A stretch of 64,000 bases of DNA. Source: Salmonella enterica subsp. diarizonae (GTDB taxonomy: Bacteria; Pseudomonadota; Gammaproteobacteria; Enterobacterales; Enterobacteriaceae). The position numbers and the translations under genes were made by a program. Under the pieces are notes generated by a model. The model was not told the origin of the DNA. It made no database searches and saw only the letters and a list, made by a program, of their open reading frames with translations. Positions 21,266-31,528 of this stretch are shown here, piece after piece (position 1 is the first letter of the stretch; every line of letters starts with the position of its first letter). The stretch covers positions 1 to 64,000 of the forward strand of contig NZ_VXJV01000009.1 in NCBI RefSeq assembly GCF_008692785.1, read 5' to 3'.

Positions 21266-22077
21266 GACGCCTCCCTGAATGCGCACTTTTGCATTCGATG
21301 AAAAAACTCCGTTTCTGTTTTACACAGCGGCAGTCCCAGTTGAGTATGAAGTTTGACCAACCAGGGCTGGGTTAGCCCCGCTTGTTCCATCGCTTCCGTA
21401 CACGCGAAAACCTCGTCAGGCGTGCCATACGTCAGGACCTGGCCCTGGCGTAGCACGTATACGGCATCGCTAATTTCATAAATAAGATCGATATCATGGC
21501 TGGAGATAATGACATGATTTCCCTGCGCCACAATCCGCCTGATGATAGCGATCATCTGGGCACGCCCCGCGGGATCGAGACCGGCAGTGGGTTCATCCAG
21601 CAATAGATAGCGTGCCTGTAGCACCAGCGCTCCGGCGATAGCCACACGTTTTTTTTGCCCATGACTCAAACACTGAATGGGCTGATGACGAAAATGTTGA
21701 GCATCAACCAGCGTTAGCGCCTCGTCGACGCGGCGCGTGATTTCCGCCTCCGGCACGCCCAAATTACGTAAACTAAACGCAATGTCGCTATCGATATCAG
21801 TATAAAAAATCTGCTGTTCGGGGTCCTGAAAAACCGTCGCAACGTGCTGGCGCAGCGCCAGTAGTCCGCGTTTACTGTAATCCAGCGGTTTTCCCTGCCA
21901 CAACACGGCGCCCTTTTGCGGGCGCAACAGGCCGTTCAGGTTCATAAAAAGCGTAGACTTCCCACAACCGTTCGCGCCCACCAAACCGGTAACAGGCGAG
22001 AGCGAAAAATCCAGATTTAACCCTTTAAGTACCGGCTCATCCTGATAACGGAACCACAGGTCTGAAGTGGCAAGCAT
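21262..22077 (-). CDS. cbiO: Cobalt ECF transporter ATPase CbiO
   Basis: The ATP-binding subunit of the CbiMNQO energy-coupling-factor cobalt importer, on the cytoplasmic face of the membrane. Walker A is [10 protein letters not shown], the Q-loop FQDPEQQIF, the signature [13 protein letters not shown], Walker [14 protein letters not shown], and the switch His is in ISSHDIDL. At 271 residues it is full length. It follows cbiQ by 8 bp and overlaps cbiP. Confidence 0.96.
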   Translation of the reverse strand: MLATSDLWFRYQDEPVLKGLNLDFSLSPVTGLVGANGCGKSTLFMNLNGLLRPQKGAVLWQGKPLDYSKRGLLALRQHVATVFQDPEQQIFYTDIDSDIAFSLRNLGVPEAEITRRVDEALTLVDAQHFRHQPIQCLSHGQKKRVAIAGALVLQARYLLLDEPTAGLDPAGRAQMIAIIRRIVAQGNHVIISSHDIDLIYEISDAVYVLRQGQVLTYGTPDEVFACTEAMEQAGLTQPWLVKLHTQLGLPLCKTETEFFHRMQKCAFREAS

Positions 22078-22085
22078 AATAGTCC

Positions 22086-22763
22086 TTACAGGTGAAAATC
22101 ACCCTGATACAGTTTGATATCCAGCGTGGTGGTCATTTGCTGATAACGCATTAACACCCGCGTAAACAGGAGTCCAGCCAGCATCGCCAGAGATCGATAG
22201 CCGTTAGGCAGACTGCAATAACCAAAACGCAGCGTTTGCGCGCGACGGATTGCCACCGCCTCATCCAGAAGAATAAAGATAAAGCGCCACATTAACAGGA
22301 TTTGCTCGGTAAGCAGGCGTGGAACATGCGCGCGTTTAAGCAGACTAATTAACTGCGGAAACGGTAGATTCATCACCAGCCACAGAGTCGCGGCCAGCGC
22401 CGTCAGGCTACGCCAGAACGTTGCATTCGCCGTGACCACGCCCGCACGGGTAATCCCGATCCAGTACGGCCCGACAGATACGCCAGCCAGCAGCATTTGC
22501 GGCTCGCGGCTGATGCTGAAGATAATCGTTATCACGCCGACCAACAAAAATCCCAAAGGTATCGCCATCCATCGACACCAGCGCCAGAGGGATATCCGCA
22601 ATAGCCAACAGCTCAATCCGGCAATGATCAGCAGCTCAATACCCTGCCCCACAGGCGGCAGAACAAACGCCAGTATCATCATCGCCAGCCACAGCAAAAA
22701 CTTGCGCTGCGGCGCAACGTGTACCCAGCGGCTTTGATAGCTGAGTCGGTCAAGCCCGGTCAT
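22086..22763 (-). CDS. cbiQ: Cobalt ECF transporter membrane subunit CbiQ
   Basis: The T-component of the cobalt importer, coupling CbiO ATP hydrolysis to the CbiMN substrate-binding part. It is a polytopic membrane protein (for example FLLWLAMMILAFVLPPVGQG; FLLVGVITIIF) with coupling-helix motifs near RRAQTLRFGY. The ATG at 22763 gives 225 residues; the codon just upstream is GTG. It overlaps the cbiN 3' end by 14 bp. Confidence 0.95.
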   Translation of the reverse strand: MTGLDRLSYQSRWVHVAPQRKFLLWLAMMILAFVLPPVGQGIELLIIAGLSCWLLRISLWRWCRWMAIPLGFLLVGVITIIFSISREPQMLLAGVSVGPYWIGITRAGVVTANATFWRSLTALAATLWLVMNLPFPQLISLLKRAHVPRLLTEQILLMWRFIFILLDEAVAIRRAQTLRFGYCSLPNGYRSLAMLAGLLFTRVLMRYQQMTTTLDIKLYQGDFHL

Positions 22764-23031
22764 CACGGCGTTGTTTACCTTTGCAGTAACCCAGAATATA
22801 GAAAATCACCGCCGCGCCGAGAGAGCCCTGAAGGGTAAACAGCAGGCTTTCAATTTCACCGCTGGCAGGCTCATACAGCGGCTGAAACCAGGGTTTATAC
22901 TGCGGCGCAATAGTCTGAATCTGGCTTTCCGCTTCGCCGTCTGAACCGCCATATTCACCGCCATGGTTAATAAAAAACGGCAGAATCACCAGCGCCACCA
23001 CCATCGCTAACAACATCAACGTTTTTTTCAT
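22750..23031 (-). CDS. cbiN: Cobalt transport accessory protein CbiN
   Basis: A 93-residue two-helix membrane protein: an N-terminal helix (TLMLLAMVVALVILPFFI), a periplasmic loop (GGEYGGSDGEAESQIQTIAP) and a second helix near the C-terminus (GSLGAAVIFYILGYCKG). In CbiMNQO transporters CbiN associates with CbiM and is required for cobalt uptake. It lies one base after cbiM. Confidence 0.95.
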   Translation of the reverse strand: MKKTLMLLAMVVALVILPFFINHGGEYGGSDGEAESQIQTIAPQYKPWFQPLYEPASGEIESLLFTLQGSLGAAVIFYILGYCKGKQRRDDRA

Positions 23032-23032
23032 T

Positions 23033-23770
23033 TTAATGTCCTTGTACGGTAATCAATTGCCGTTTGGTTAACTGGTCATAAATCATGACGGTTAATAAAC
23101 CTTCGGCAATGGCGACAGGAATCTGTGTGAGGCAGAAAATCCCCATAAACTTCACAACAGACCCTGTCGCTCCGGCATGGGGATCGGGAAACGCAACGCC
23201 AAGCTGGACTGAAGTCACAAAATAGGTTGCCAAATCCGCCAGCATCGCGCACAGAAAAACGGCGACATCGCGGCGCAGTCCGGCGCGACAGGCCATCTTC
23301 CACACCAGATAACCGACAACCGGACCAATCACCGCCATCGACATTCCGTTTGCGCCAAGCGTCGTCAGACCGCCGTGCGCCAGCAACAGCGCCTGAAACA
23401 GCAGCACAACCGCGCCGAGAATCGCCACCACCCCGGGCCCGAACAAGATAACCGCCAGACCAACGCCGGTCGGATGTGAACAACTCCCCGTTACCGACGG
23501 AATTTTGAGCGCGGACAGGACAAAAATAAACGCGCCGCACAGCGCCAACAGTACCTTCTGATGATTATCCTCCTGCACAATACGCCGTAAGCGCACCAGC
23601 CCATACCACAAGCAGGGTAAAAACAGTAACCACCAGGCCAGCGCCCACACTGGCGGTAAAAAACCCTCCATGATATGCATCGCAAACGCCTGTTGCGGGA
23701 CAACCATCAGCAATAGCGCTGCAGCCAGTCCACTGAAAGACAACTGTCTAAGCTGCTGTTCAAGTTTCAT
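23033..23770 (-). CDS. cbiM: Cobalt ECF transporter substrate-binding subunit CbiM
   Basis: The S-component that binds Co2+. A signal-peptide-like N-terminus ([20 protein letters not shown]) is cleaved before [10 protein letters not shown]; the mature N-terminal M-H-I-M-E-G with its His is the metal-binding hook typical of CbiM/Nik[10 protein letters not shown] supplies further ligands. About six membrane segments follow. The start MKLEQQL gives 245 residues and overlaps cbiL by four bases. Confidence 0.95.
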   Translation of the reverse strand: MKLEQQLRQLSFSGLAAALLLMVVPQQAFAMHIMEGFLPPVWALAWWLLFLPCLWYGLVRLRRIVQEDNHQKVLLALCGAFIFVLSALKIPSVTGSCSHPTGVGLAVILFGPGVVAILGAVVLLFQALLLAHGGLTTLGANGMSMAVIGPVVGYLVWKMACRAGLRRDVAVFLCAMLADLATYFVTSVQLGVAFPDPHAGATGSVVKFMGIFCLTQIPVAIAEGLLTVMIYDQLTKRQLITVQGH

Positions 23771-24480
23771 TCTGCATACTCCCACTGTTTGTTGACCAGA
23801 ATGGTCGAAAAATAGGGCAACGGTCGATCATCGTTGACCTCGTGGAGATGACGCCAGCACTGCTCGCCGGGCAGCGTGGCCTCGGACATCATTAAGGCGC
23901 ACTCCAGCAGGCCAGCCTGCGCCAGCAACGCTTTAATACGGGCGAACCGGCCATACACTTTCATCAACACCAGGCTATCATGCTGTTGTAGCGCCTGGGC
24001 TATTTCCGCTTCCGGCGCGGTACAAGAAATAACCGCCAGCGATTGCTGCTCTATGGCGAGCGGCATTTTCGTCCGGGCGGCTATCGCGGCGAAGGAGGTG
24101 ACGCCGGGGACAATCTCCAGCCACGCCGGGCAACCGATACGCTGGAGTAAAAAAATCCAGGTACTGAATAGCATCGCATCGCCAAGGGTAATAAAACCGA
24201 CCTGTTTACCAGCCCCTACCTCTGCGGTAAGCGCGGCGGCAACCTCGTTCCAGACCGCTTCTTTCTCGGCGCTGTCAGTACTCATAGGGAAATGGCAACA
24301 ACGTACTTCCGTCTGCTCGCCGAGATAGTCGCGCACAATCGACAGCGCCAGACTATCGCCGCCCTTACGACCAGCGGGCGCATACAGAATGTCCAGCGCG
24401 CCAAGAATCCGCGCTGCGCGAACGGTAATCAGATCGGGCGCGCCAGGCCCGGTACTTAATGCGTATAATTTACCGTTCAT
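23767..24480 (-). CDS. cbiL: Cobalt-precorrin-2 C20-methyltransferase CbiL
   Basis: A SAM-dependent methyltransferase of the class III (tetrapyrrole) fold, acting on cobalt-sirohydrochlorin/cobalt-factor II at C20 in the anaerobic pathway. The family motifs are [14 protein letters not shown] (N-terminal loop), [13 protein letters not shown] and [15 protein letters not shown]. The start at MNGKLYAL gives 237 residues; the upstream 31 open codons overlap cbiK and have no homology. It overlaps cbiK by four bases. Confidence 0.96.
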   Translation of the reverse strand: MNGKLYALSTGPGAPDLITVRAARILGALDILYAPAGRKGGDSLALSIVRDYLGEQTEVRCCHFPMSTDSAEKEAVWNEVAAALTAEVGAGKQVGFITLGDAMLFSTWIFLLQRIGCPAWLEIVPGVTSFAAIAARTKMPLAIEQQSLAVISCTAPEAEIAQALQQHDSLVLMKVYGRFARIKALLAQAGLLECALMMSEATLPGEQCWRHLHEVNDDRPLPYFSTILVNKQWEYAE

Positions 24481-25271
24481 GCCACCTCCTCTACCGCCAT
24501 GTTCAGCGCCTGACGCAAATGCGCGACAAACATCGCCCGGATAGCCGGGTTTTCTCCCAGCCCGCTCAGCCACGGCGTCGCCGGAATGCCCGCCGCGTTA
24601 AAGCGCATTTTCCATGAGTCGCCGTCGTCTGAAGCCATATCATTAATGGCGTGATCGCCCGCCACCAGCATTAGTGGCATCAAATGTACGCCGGTGACAC
24701 CTTCGTCACGCAGGCTGTCGATCAGGATATCGACCTCTGGATAACTTTCTACGGCGCCGACGCGCGCCGGGAAGCGCTGCGCGGTCATCATATGATCGAG
24801 GCAGGCATAAGCTGCGAATGCATGATGGCTGGCGCCGTGGCCCATAAAAACGACTTTCTCCGTGTGTCTGAGCGATGGCATCTGTTGTCGCAACGCCTGC
24901 ATTAGCTGCACATAATCGTTATGGCTGCTCAGCAGCGGCACGCCCAGAGTCAGGCGAGTAAATAACGGACGCAAGGTTTGTACTTCACGGGCAATTTTTT
25001 CATATTCGTCGCCGTTAATAATGTGCAACGACTGAATCGCCACGTCCTGATATCCCTGTGCAGCAAGCTTTTGCAAAGCCTGGAATGGCGTATCGATGTC
25101 GATACCGTCACGCTGGCGAAGCTTGCGAATGATCATTCCGGAAGTGAAGGCGCGAAACAGGTCGCGATCGGGACAGGACGCCGCCAGATCACGCTCGCAC
25201 GCCACAATGTTTTTTTCACAGGTGTCGTGATAGCTGGTGCCAAAACTGACCACCAGAAGCGCTTTTTTCAT
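24477..25271 (-). CDS. cbiK: Sirohydrochlorin cobaltochelatase CbiK
   Basis: It inserts Co2+ into sirohydrochlorin, committing the pathway to cobalamin. The 264-residue protein has LLVVSFGTSYHDTCEKNI at the N-terminus and the two metal-binding histidine motifs FMGHGASHHAFAAY (H145 in the studied enzyme) and LMLVAGDHAINDMA (H207). It is the ATP-independent class II chelatase. It lies 2 bp after cbiJ. Confidence 0.97.
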   Translation of the reverse strand: MKKALLVVSFGTSYHDTCEKNIVACERDLAASCPDRDLFRAFTSGMIIRKLRQRDGIDIDTPFQALQKLAAQGYQDVAIQSLHIINGDEYEKIAREVQTLRPLFTRLTLGVPLLSSHNDYVQLMQALRQQMPSLRHTEKVVFMGHGASHHAFAAYACLDHMMTAQRFPARVGAVESYPEVDILIDSLRDEGVTGVHLMPLMLVAGDHAINDMASDDGDSWKMRFNAAGIPATPWLSGLGENPAIRAMFVAHLRQALNMAVEEVA

Positions 25272-25273
25272 TT

Positions 25274-26065
25274 TTACTCCTTAGCTGCGGCCAGCCAGCG
25301 CGATAAACGCTGCGCAAAGGCGGCCTGGCTTTCCAGTAATTCATCACCCGTCACGAGCGGCGTCGGGCGCGCAATAACGATGCAGGGAATGCCCGCATCC
25401 AGACAGGGCCGGACTTTTTCCTGATATCCCCCCTCCGCGCCGGACGCTTTGGTAATGACCACGTCGGCCCGGCATTGGTGGTAAAACGCGGCGTTGAAAT
25501 CAGCGCTGAACGGCCCGCACAGTGCGAAAATCTCTCCAACGCCGAACCCCAGTTCGCTGCAGCGTTGAATCACCTCCGCCACGGGCAGTACGCGCGCCAG
25601 CAACGTTTTTTCCGCCAGTCCGGCACGCCAGACGGCCAAATCTTTACTGCCGGTCGTCAGTAAAACGCGCGGACCAAAACGCCTCGCTATCTCGCAGGCA
25701 TCGGCAATACTGCGCGCCGTATAGAGAAGCGGATGCGTCAGATTGCTAAGCTGATCCGGACGCTGATAACGACTTAACAACACTCCCGCCGTTTCACAGG
25801 CGCGAAGGAGGTTATGGCTGACCATTTCCGCATAGGGATGCGATGCGTCTATTACCCAGCGAGTGCGGTTTTCTTTTAGCCAGGCGACCATCTGCCCGTA
25901 CTCCAGACGACCGCAGCGCACCTGTCCTTTAATATCGCCAGCCAGCGCTTTTCCGGCTGGCGTCGCCACGGATAAGGTGTATGCGACTTTCGCCGCATCC
26001 AGTTGTCGGCATAACGCGCGCGCATCGCTGGTACCGCCCACCACCAGCACCTCCCCCTCTTTCAC
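25274..26065 (-). CDS. cbiJ: Cobalt-precorrin-6A reductase CbiJ
   Basis: It reduces the C18-C19 double bond of cobalt-precorrin-6A with NADH. A Rossmann-like start (VLVVGGTSDARALCRQL) and the conserved DASHPYAEMVSHNL and TTGSKDLAVW motifs identify the CobK/CbiJ family. The start codon is GTG overlapping the cbiH TGA (GTGA). At 263 residues it is full length. Confidence 0.96.
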   Translation of the reverse strand: MKEGEVLVVGGTSDARALCRQLDAAKVAYTLSVATPAGKALAGDIKGQVRCGRLEYGQMVAWLKENRTRWVIDASHPYAEMVSHNLLRACETAGVLLSRYQRPDQLSNLTHPLLYTARSIADACEIARRFGPRVLLTTGSKDLAVWRAGLAEKTLLARVLPVAEVIQRCSELGFGVGEIFALCGPFSADFNAAFYHQCRADVVITKASGAEGGYQEKVRPCLDAGIPCIVIARPTPLVTGDELLESQAAFAQRLSRWLAAAKE

Positions 26066-26787
26066 AGCGTGTAACCTCGCGGCGTGATCATCAGCCCATC
26101 CTGAACATAGGTCGTTTTATTACCGACAATGACCAGACTGGTCATATCTACCGGTTCAAAATCCATATCGCCGAGCGTAGTCAGCCATTTTTCCTCTTTC
26201 TTACGTCCAGCGGATTTCACCACACCAACCGGCGTTTGCGCACTTTTACTGGCGGCAAGCAGTTCAAACGCGCGCGCCAGATGCCCTTCGCGCCCGCGGC
26301 TACGCGGGTTGTAAAAACAGATAACAAAGTCTGCTTCTCCGGCAGCGACAATACGTTTTTCAATAACCGGCCACGGCGTGAGCAAATCACTCAGGCTGAT
26401 ATGGCAGAAGTCATGCATCAGCGGCGCGCCCAGTAAAGAGGCGGCGGCGATGCTGGCGGTCATGCCAGGAATGAGCCGCACCTCAACGTCCAGTTTCTGC
26501 TTGCCGACCAGTTCCAACACCAGACCCGCCATGCCGTAAATCCCCGCATCGCCGCTGCTGATTAGCGCTACGTTATGCCCGGCCTGCGCCAGTTCAATAG
26601 CCGCCTGGCAGCGTTCAATCTCCTTACACATGCCGGTCTTGATCACCTGTTTGTCGCCGGTGAATGCTTTAACCAGATGGGTATAGGTTTTGTAGCCCAC
26701 GACGATTTCCGCCGCCTGAAGCGCGTCGATAGCCTCCATCGTCATCATTGCCTGCGAACCGGGGCCAATACCAATTACGCTCAACAT
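26062..26787 (-). CDS. cbiH: Cobalt-factor III C17-methyltransferase CbiH
   Basis: It methylates C17 and drives ring contraction to cobalt-precorrin-4. Class III methyltransferase motifs are visible: SVIGIGPGSQAMMT, ALISSGDAGIYGMAGL, RLIPGMTASIAAASLLG and a C-terminal TSLVIVGNKTTY. The start MLSVIG gives 241 residues and overlaps the cbiG stop by one base (TGATG); longer frames upstream lie inside cbiG. Confidence 0.96.
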   Translation of the reverse strand: MLSVIGIGPGSQAMMTMEAIDALQAAEIVVGYKTYTHLVKAFTGDKQVIKTGMCKEIERCQAAIELAQAGHNVALISSGDAGIYGMAGLVLELVGKQKLDVEVRLIPGMTASIAAASLLGAPLMHDFCHISLSDLLTPWPVIEKRIVAAGEADFVICFYNPRSRGREGHLARAFELLAASKSAQTPVGVVKSAGRKKEEKWLTTLGDMDFEPVDMTSLVIVGNKTTYVQDGLMITPRGYTL

Positions 26788-27842
26788 CAGTGTGCAACTC
26801 CTAAAGTAATAGTGACGCCCTGTTCTCGCAGGGTCTCGCCTAACAATTGTCCCTGGCTTAATAACCACGCTGCCGGGCCGGATACGCTGCTAACGCCCAC
26901 CGTTTTTCTGACGAAGCCAGAACCAGGAAAATGGTGTTCGAATTCGCGCAACGCTTCGGCGGTAAAGGTTTTAAAAGGCACGCGGCAGCAGGAGGCGAGC
27001 TGAATAAGCCCCGGCTCCCCTTTTTTGAGCGTGACGCTGCCAATCGCTTTTAACGCCAGCGGATCGAGTTTTTGCGCTTCAAGCTGGCGCGCCAGTAATG
27101 TCGCTAACAGGGGAAATGGCGTATCGCGGCGACAGCCAATTCCCGCCACCACGCGCTGGGGCACCAGTTTCCAGTGCAGTACGGGAAGCTCAGGGAGGTC
27201 ATTACGCAAAGAGACGCAGATCAGCGCATCCAGTTCAGGCAACCACTGCAAATCATCAACAGGGATAAAACCGCGAATATCGCACTGGCCGATGTCTTCC
27301 GTCAGTTCGGCATCCCACCATAACCCCACACGTTGATGACTGACCAACATCTGGTTAACGGTTTTTACCGCCGTTCGAAGATCAGTCATGCGGGCATTAA
27401 GCTGGAAAGCTAAGGTGTCCAACGCGGACATCTCATTGATATCCGTTGCCGTGGTAATCACCGGATCGGCGCCTAACATTCCTGCCAGGTAGCGCGTCAA
27501 GGCATTGGCCCCGCCCGCATGACCGGAAAGCAGGCTAATGACATGCTGACCACGTTCATCAATGACGACCACCGCCGGATCGCTGAACTTGTCGTTCACT
27601 AACGGCGCCAGGACACGAACGGCAATGCCGGTCGCGCCGATAAAAATGAGCGCGGTATAGGTGGTAAAAGCCTGCCGCGCGGTATTAGCGAATCCGCCGT
27701 CGAAGGGAATAAATCCCTCTTCCCGCAGTTTTTCACTGGTAAAGCAGGTTAACGGCAGCATCGCGGCAAGTCTCTTTGCCAGCGCCACACCGCCGGGCGT
27801 CAAGCAAAACAACGCAATGGATTCAGGCTTTACGGTATTCAT
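26787..27842 (-). CDS. cbiG: Cobalt-precorrin-5A hydrolase CbiG
   Basis: It opens the delta-lactone of cobalt-precorrin-5A, releasing the C20 fragment as acetaldehyde in the anaerobic route. Domains are an N-terminal segment ([20 protein letters not shown]), a middle [17 protein letters not shown], and a C-terminal CobE/GbiG domain with [15 protein letters not shown]. The MNTVKPES start gives 351 residues, overlapping the cbiF 3' end. Confidence 0.96.
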   Translation of the reverse strand: MNTVKPESIALFCLTPGGVALAKRLAAMLPLTCFTSEKLREEGFIPFDGGFANTARQAFTTYTALIFIGATGIAVRVLAPLVNDKFSDPAVVVIDERGQHVISLLSGHAGGANALTRYLAGMLGADPVITTATDINEMSALDTLAFQLNARMTDLRTAVKTVNQMLVSHQRVGLWWDAELTEDIGQCDIRGFIPVDDLQWLPELDALICVSLRNDLPELPVLHWKLVPQRVVAGIGCRRDTPFPLLATLLARQLEAQKLDPLALKAIGSVTLKKGEPGLIQLASCCRVPFKTFTAEALREFEHHFPGSGFVRKTVGVSSVSGPAAWLLSQGQLLGETLREQGVTITLGVAH

Positions 27843-28596
27843 GGCTAAAGTCCGCTGCATAGAGTCTTGAGTAGTGATACTCCTTACCCAGAAAATTCCC
27901 GACCAGGATCAGCGCCGTCTTACGGATGCCAGCATCACGTACTTTGTCGCTAATATCCGCTAACGTGCCGCGAACGGTCTGGCTTTCCGGCCAGGTAGCC
28001 TTATAGATGACCGCGACAGGCGTAGTTGCCGGATAACCGCCGACAATGAGACGTTCCGCCACCCGGTGAATACGCTGAACGGAGAGATAAATCGCCATCG
28101 ACGTCTGGTGACTGGCGAAAGCCTCCAGTTGTTCGCGCGCCGGTACTGGCGTACGCCCTTCCAGACGGGTAATAATGAGACTCTGCGATACCTCCGGTAC
28201 GGTATATTCCACGCCCAGCTCCGCCGCAGCGCCGAGAAACGCGCTGACGCCAGGCACTACCTGCCAGTCAATACCGCGGTGGGTTAACGCTTCGCCTTGC
28301 TCACGTACGGAGCCATACAGCGAGACATCGCCCGTTTGCAAACGCACCACCGTTTTTCCCGCTTTCACGCCCGCCGCCATCAGCTCGATAATCTGCTCAA
28401 GATGCAGTTCGGCGCTGTCGTAGCGTTCTGCCTGCGCGGGGCAGTAATCCAGCAGTTCGGTATTGATCAGCGAACCAGCATAGATAACTACCTGCGCCTG
28501 TTGCAGCAGACGGTATCCTTTAAGCGTGATCAGCTCGCGATCGCCCGGCCCGGCGCCGACGAACCACACACAGCGTGGATCAAATGTCTCAGACAT
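27823..28596 (-). CDS. cbiF: Cobalt-precorrin-4 C11-methyltransferase CbiF
   Basis: A class III SAM methyltransferase that methylates C11. The motifs [36 protein letters not shown] and [20 protein letters not shown] match the family. The start MSETFDP gives 257 residues. It overlaps cbiT by 8 bp and cbiG by 20 bp, as expected for a tightly packed operon. Confidence 0.97.
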   Translation of the reverse strand: MSETFDPRCVWFVGAGPGDRELITLKGYRLLQQAQVVIYAGSLINTELLDYCPAQAERYDSAELHLEQIIELMAAGVKAGKTVVRLQTGDVSLYGSVREQGEALTHRGIDWQVVPGVSAFLGAAAELGVEYTVPEVSQSLIITRLEGRTPVPAREQLEAFASHQTSMAIYLSVQRIHRVAERLIVGGYPATTPVAVIYKATWPESQTVRGTLADISDKVRDAGIRKTALILVGNFLGKEYHYSRLYAADFSHEYRKA

Positions 28597-29158
28597 GGTT
28601 TTCTTCCTTCTGACAGGCGATAACAAAAACAGGATTGTTCGGTTTGAAATAGTGTCCCGCCCCCAGCGGCGTTAACGATGAGAGCTGAAGCTGTACACAG
28701 TCCATTCGGCATGCACCGATGCGCGCAAGATGCGCCAGAGCGCCATGGAGGTTTTCCTGCAAGATAAAGGTCATTACCAGACGGCCACCGGGATGCATAT
28801 GGCGCATCGCCCAGTCAATCAGCGCCGTCAAATGCCCGCCGCTGCCGCCCATAAACACCGCATCGGCTTTCCTGGTTATGGTCATTGGCGCTTCGCCGGG
28901 GAGAATATCGATATTGCCACAGGCAAAGCGCTGACGATTCTCATCAAGCAACCGTAACGCGGCGGGATTGCGCTCAATAGCCGTCACCTGCAACGAAGGA
29001 AATTGCAGCGCCGCTTCAATTGAGACGCTTCCCGTTCCCGCCCCGACGTCAAGCAGGTGACTGGCGCGGTGGAGCTCAAGTTTCGACAGTGCCAGCGCCC
29101 GTACTGCCTCTTTGGTCATCGGCACGTTCTCGCCGCGCAGAAAAAGCTCATCTTTCAT
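28589..29158 (-). CDS. cbiT: Cobalt-precorrin-6B C15-methyltransferase (decarboxylating) CbiT
   Basis: It methylates C15 and decarboxylates the C12 acetate side chain. It is a class I Rossmann methyltransferase, with the SAM loop [16 protein letters not shown], then [14 protein letters not shown] and FMGGSGGHL. Together with CbiE it does what CobL does in aerobes. The ATG at 29158 gives 189 residues; the adjacent upstream codon is TTG. It overlaps cbiE by 11 bp. Confidence 0.96.
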   Translation of the reverse strand: MKDELFLRGENVPMTKEAVRALALSKLELHRASHLLDVGAGTGSVSIEAALQFPSLQVTAIERNPAALRLLDENRQRFACGNIDILPGEAPMTITRKADAVFMGGSGGHLTALIDWAMRHMHPGGRLVMTFILQENLHGALAHLARIGACRMDCVQLQLSSLTPLGAGHYFKPNNPVFVIACQKEENHV

Positions 29159-29753
29159 CAAGGATCACCACTGTACTCATTTCATAGTCGGCGTTCACCG
29201 CACTGACAGGTAGCCAGTGGATTCGCTCATTTTCCATCGCCAGATTTTCACCAATCACCATTAAGCGATGCCCTTTACCGCGCGCGACCAGTTCCCGCGC
29301 GATTTCCCGCGGGCCGCAGCGGGCGTCCGTGACCATCGCCACTTTGCGATGGCTCGCCAGTTGCTCGAAGCTGACGCAACGACCGTGACTACTGGTCAAC
29401 CACATGTCATTCATATCAATTCCAGCCTGCGCGCACAGATACTGTACGGCGCTGATCCCTGGGATAATGCGAACATGCTCAATACCAAAATGGGCCACCA
29501 TGCGCGTACCGATGCCATAAAACAGCGGATCGCCGGAGGCCAGCACCACGATCCGTTTATCCCGACGGGCGGCAATCCAGGACAACAACGCGCCAATATC
29601 TGCGCCCAGCGTAAATCGTTCGCCGCCAAACGTCGGAAACTGCGCCAAATGGCGTTTACCGCCTGCCAGCGCATCGGCATGGTCTATCGCTTCCAGCGTC
29701 GCAGGCGTCATCAAATGCCGTCCGGCGGGCCCCATTCCCACGACCGTTAGCAT
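29148..29753 (-). CDS. cbiE: Cobalt-precorrin-7 C5-methyltransferase CbiE
   Basis: A class III SAM methyltransferase (201 residues) corresponding to the N-terminal half of CobL. Motifs are [36 protein letters not shown] and [18 protein letters not shown]. It overlaps cbiD by 7 bp and cbiT by 11 bp. Confidence 0.96.
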   Translation of the reverse strand: MLTVVGMGPAGRHLMTPATLEAIDHADALAGGKRHLAQFPTFGGERFTLGADIGALLSWIAARRDKRIVVLASGDPLFYGIGTRMVAHFGIEHVRIIPGISAVQYLCAQAGIDMNDMWLTSSHGRCVSFEQLASHRKVAMVTDARCGPREIARELVARGKGHRLMVIGENLAMENERIHWLPVSAVNADYEMSTVVILDER

Positions 29754-30886
29754 TGCAGCTCCTTAGCAATCTCATCGACGGGACGATTACTACCGAGAAT
29801 ATGGTTATCAAAAGAAAACAGGATGGCGTCGCAGACAGGCAGCGTTTTGGTAAAACGCAGCATCTGTATGACTCGCAAACAAATACGCCTGGCAAGATGG
29901 TTGTAGATATGCCCGAAGCCATATGCTTCAATGTGCTCCATTGCCGCTTCGGTGGTATCGCAATCGCCGACCAGAGTGAGTAACTCCAGCGGCGCGCCCA
30001 GTAGAGCTAAATGCGCGACCAGCGTTTCCATCCGCGCATCGGCAATATGGCTATGGGTATGGAAGATCCCGGCAGCGATTTTGATCAATTTTCCAGGATG
30101 ACCCACCAGCACTATCTGGCGAAATCCCAGCCGTACCGCCTCTTCAATCATGTAGCCGACAAAATTGCTCATGGTGACGACCGCCTGTGTGTCGACGCCC
30201 ATTTGTTCGCGAACAAACCGTTCGCCGTGATTGCCCGGCACGAGTATCACCCGCGTTAATCCTGACGCCCGTTTGATCTCCAGCTCCAGCGATAGCGAGC
30301 GTTTCCAGCTTTCTTCCGACATCGGCGTCACAATGCCGGTAGTGCCAATAATGGAAATGCCGCCAAGAATGCCAAGCCGCGAGTTATACGTTTTTTGCGC
30401 CCGCGCTTCGCCTTCCGGGGCAAAAATCTCCACATCGGCCCCACGCGCCGGGCCTATCGCTTCGCGCACCGCAGACTCAATGGTATGGCGCGGCGTACGA
30501 TTGATAGCGGCGCTCCCGAGCGGCAGTCCGACCCCTTTACGCGTTACCGTACCAATACCTTCGCCGCCAGTGAGCGTAATCTCACCGCTGTCGTTGAGCG
30601 TAACGCGGGCAAAAATCAACATCCCGTGCGTGGCATCCACGTCATCGCCGCCATCTTTACGAATTGCGGCTATCGCCTGCTGGCCTTCAATGTGCGGCGA
30701 CTCCACGTTCAGGCATAGCGTGACGCCCGACGGCGTGACGATGGAAACCTGATGAATTAGATGTTGACGCAATACCATCAGCGCGGCGACTTTTGCCGCC
30801 GCCGTCGCGCAGGAACCGGTGGTATATCCTTTACGTAACGCTTTACCGTGATGCCAGACCGGCGCGTCAAAAGAAAGCTCGCTCAT
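29747..30886 (-). CDS. cbiD: Cobalt-precorrin-5B C1-methyltransferase CbiD
   Basis: It methylates C1 in the anaerobic pathway; no equivalent is needed in the CobF-containing aerobic route. The signature [18 protein letters not shown] lies near the N-terminus, followed by [17 protein letters not shown] and [16 protein letters not shown]. The ATG at 30886 overlaps the cbiC TGA, giving 379 residues; a TTG one codon upstream is less likely. Confidence 0.96.
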   Translation of the reverse strand: MSELSFDAPVWHHGKALRKGYTTGSCATAAAKVAALMVLRQHLIHQVSIVTPSGVTLCLNVESPHIEGQQAIAAIRKDGGDDVDATHGMLIFARVTLNDSGEITLTGGEGIGTVTRKGVGLPLGSAAINRTPRHTIESAVREAIGPARGADVEIFAPEGEARAQKTYNSRLGILGGISIIGTTGIVTPMSEESWKRSLSLELEIKRASGLTRVILVPGNHGERFVREQMGVDTQAVVTMSNFVGYMIEEAVRLGFRQIVLVGHPGKLIKIAAGIFHTHSHIADARMETLVAHLALLGAPLELLTLVGDCDTTEAAMEHIEAYGFGHIYNHLARRICLRVIQMLRFTKTLPVCDAILFSFDNHILGSNRPVDEIAKELQC

Positions 30887-31518
30887 CAAGCCTCCCGGAG
30901 GTGATAAAGCAGCGCATTGACGATAGCGGCGGCTACGTTACTGCCGCCTTTACGCCCTAACGCGGCAATCGCGGGGAAATGGCTATGGGTGAGCGCCTCT
31001 TTGGACTCCGCAGCGCCAACAAAGCCTACCGGTACACCCACCACGCCGCTCACCGTCACGTTATGCTCAAGCAAACGGAACAGGGCCGTCGGCGCATTGC
31101 CGAAAACAAAGATTTTGTTTTTCTCCTCCTCGTCGATAGCAATATCAACAGCAGCCATTGAACGGGTAATCCCCTGCGTTTTTGCGGCGCGTATCACGCG
31201 CGGATCGCTGATATAACAACGACACTCGCCGCCAAACGTCGCCAGCAATCTTTTATTAATGCCGGACAGCGCCATCGTGGTATCGGTATAAATAATGCAC
31301 GGATGGCGTAGCGCATCACAAAGCTGCTCCAGCGCATCAGCAGAGAACCACAAAATGTCCAGCCAGTCGAAATCGGCGGTGGTATGGATAACCCGCTTGA
31401 TAATGGCCTCATGGAGCGGACTGGCGAAACGGTAATCGGGATGCGCTTCGCGAATAATGTCGCTAATAATGGTGAAACTATTGGCCTCAATGGTTTGGGG
31501 CTGCTGGATATAATGCAT
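30886..31518 (-). CDS. cbiC: Cobalt-precorrin-8 methylmutase CbiC
   Basis: It moves the methyl group from C11 to C12, giving cobyrinic acid. The 210-residue protein has [14 protein letters not shown] with the catalytic His, [25 protein letters not shown] and [17 protein letters not shown]. The start MHYIQQP is used; the upstream frame lies in cbiB. It follows cbiB by 10 bp. Confidence 0.96.
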   Translation of the reverse strand: MHYIQQPQTIEANSFTIISDIIREAHPDYRFASPLHEAIIKRVIHTTADFDWLDILWFSADALEQLCDALRHPCIIYTDTTMALSGINKRLLATFGGECRCYISDPRVIRAAKTQGITRSMAAVDIAIDEEEKNKIFVFGNAPTALFRLLEHNVTVSGVVGVPVGFVGAAESKEALTHSHFPAIAALGRKGGSNVAAAIVNALLYHLREA

Positions 31519-31528
31519 ACTGTCGTCC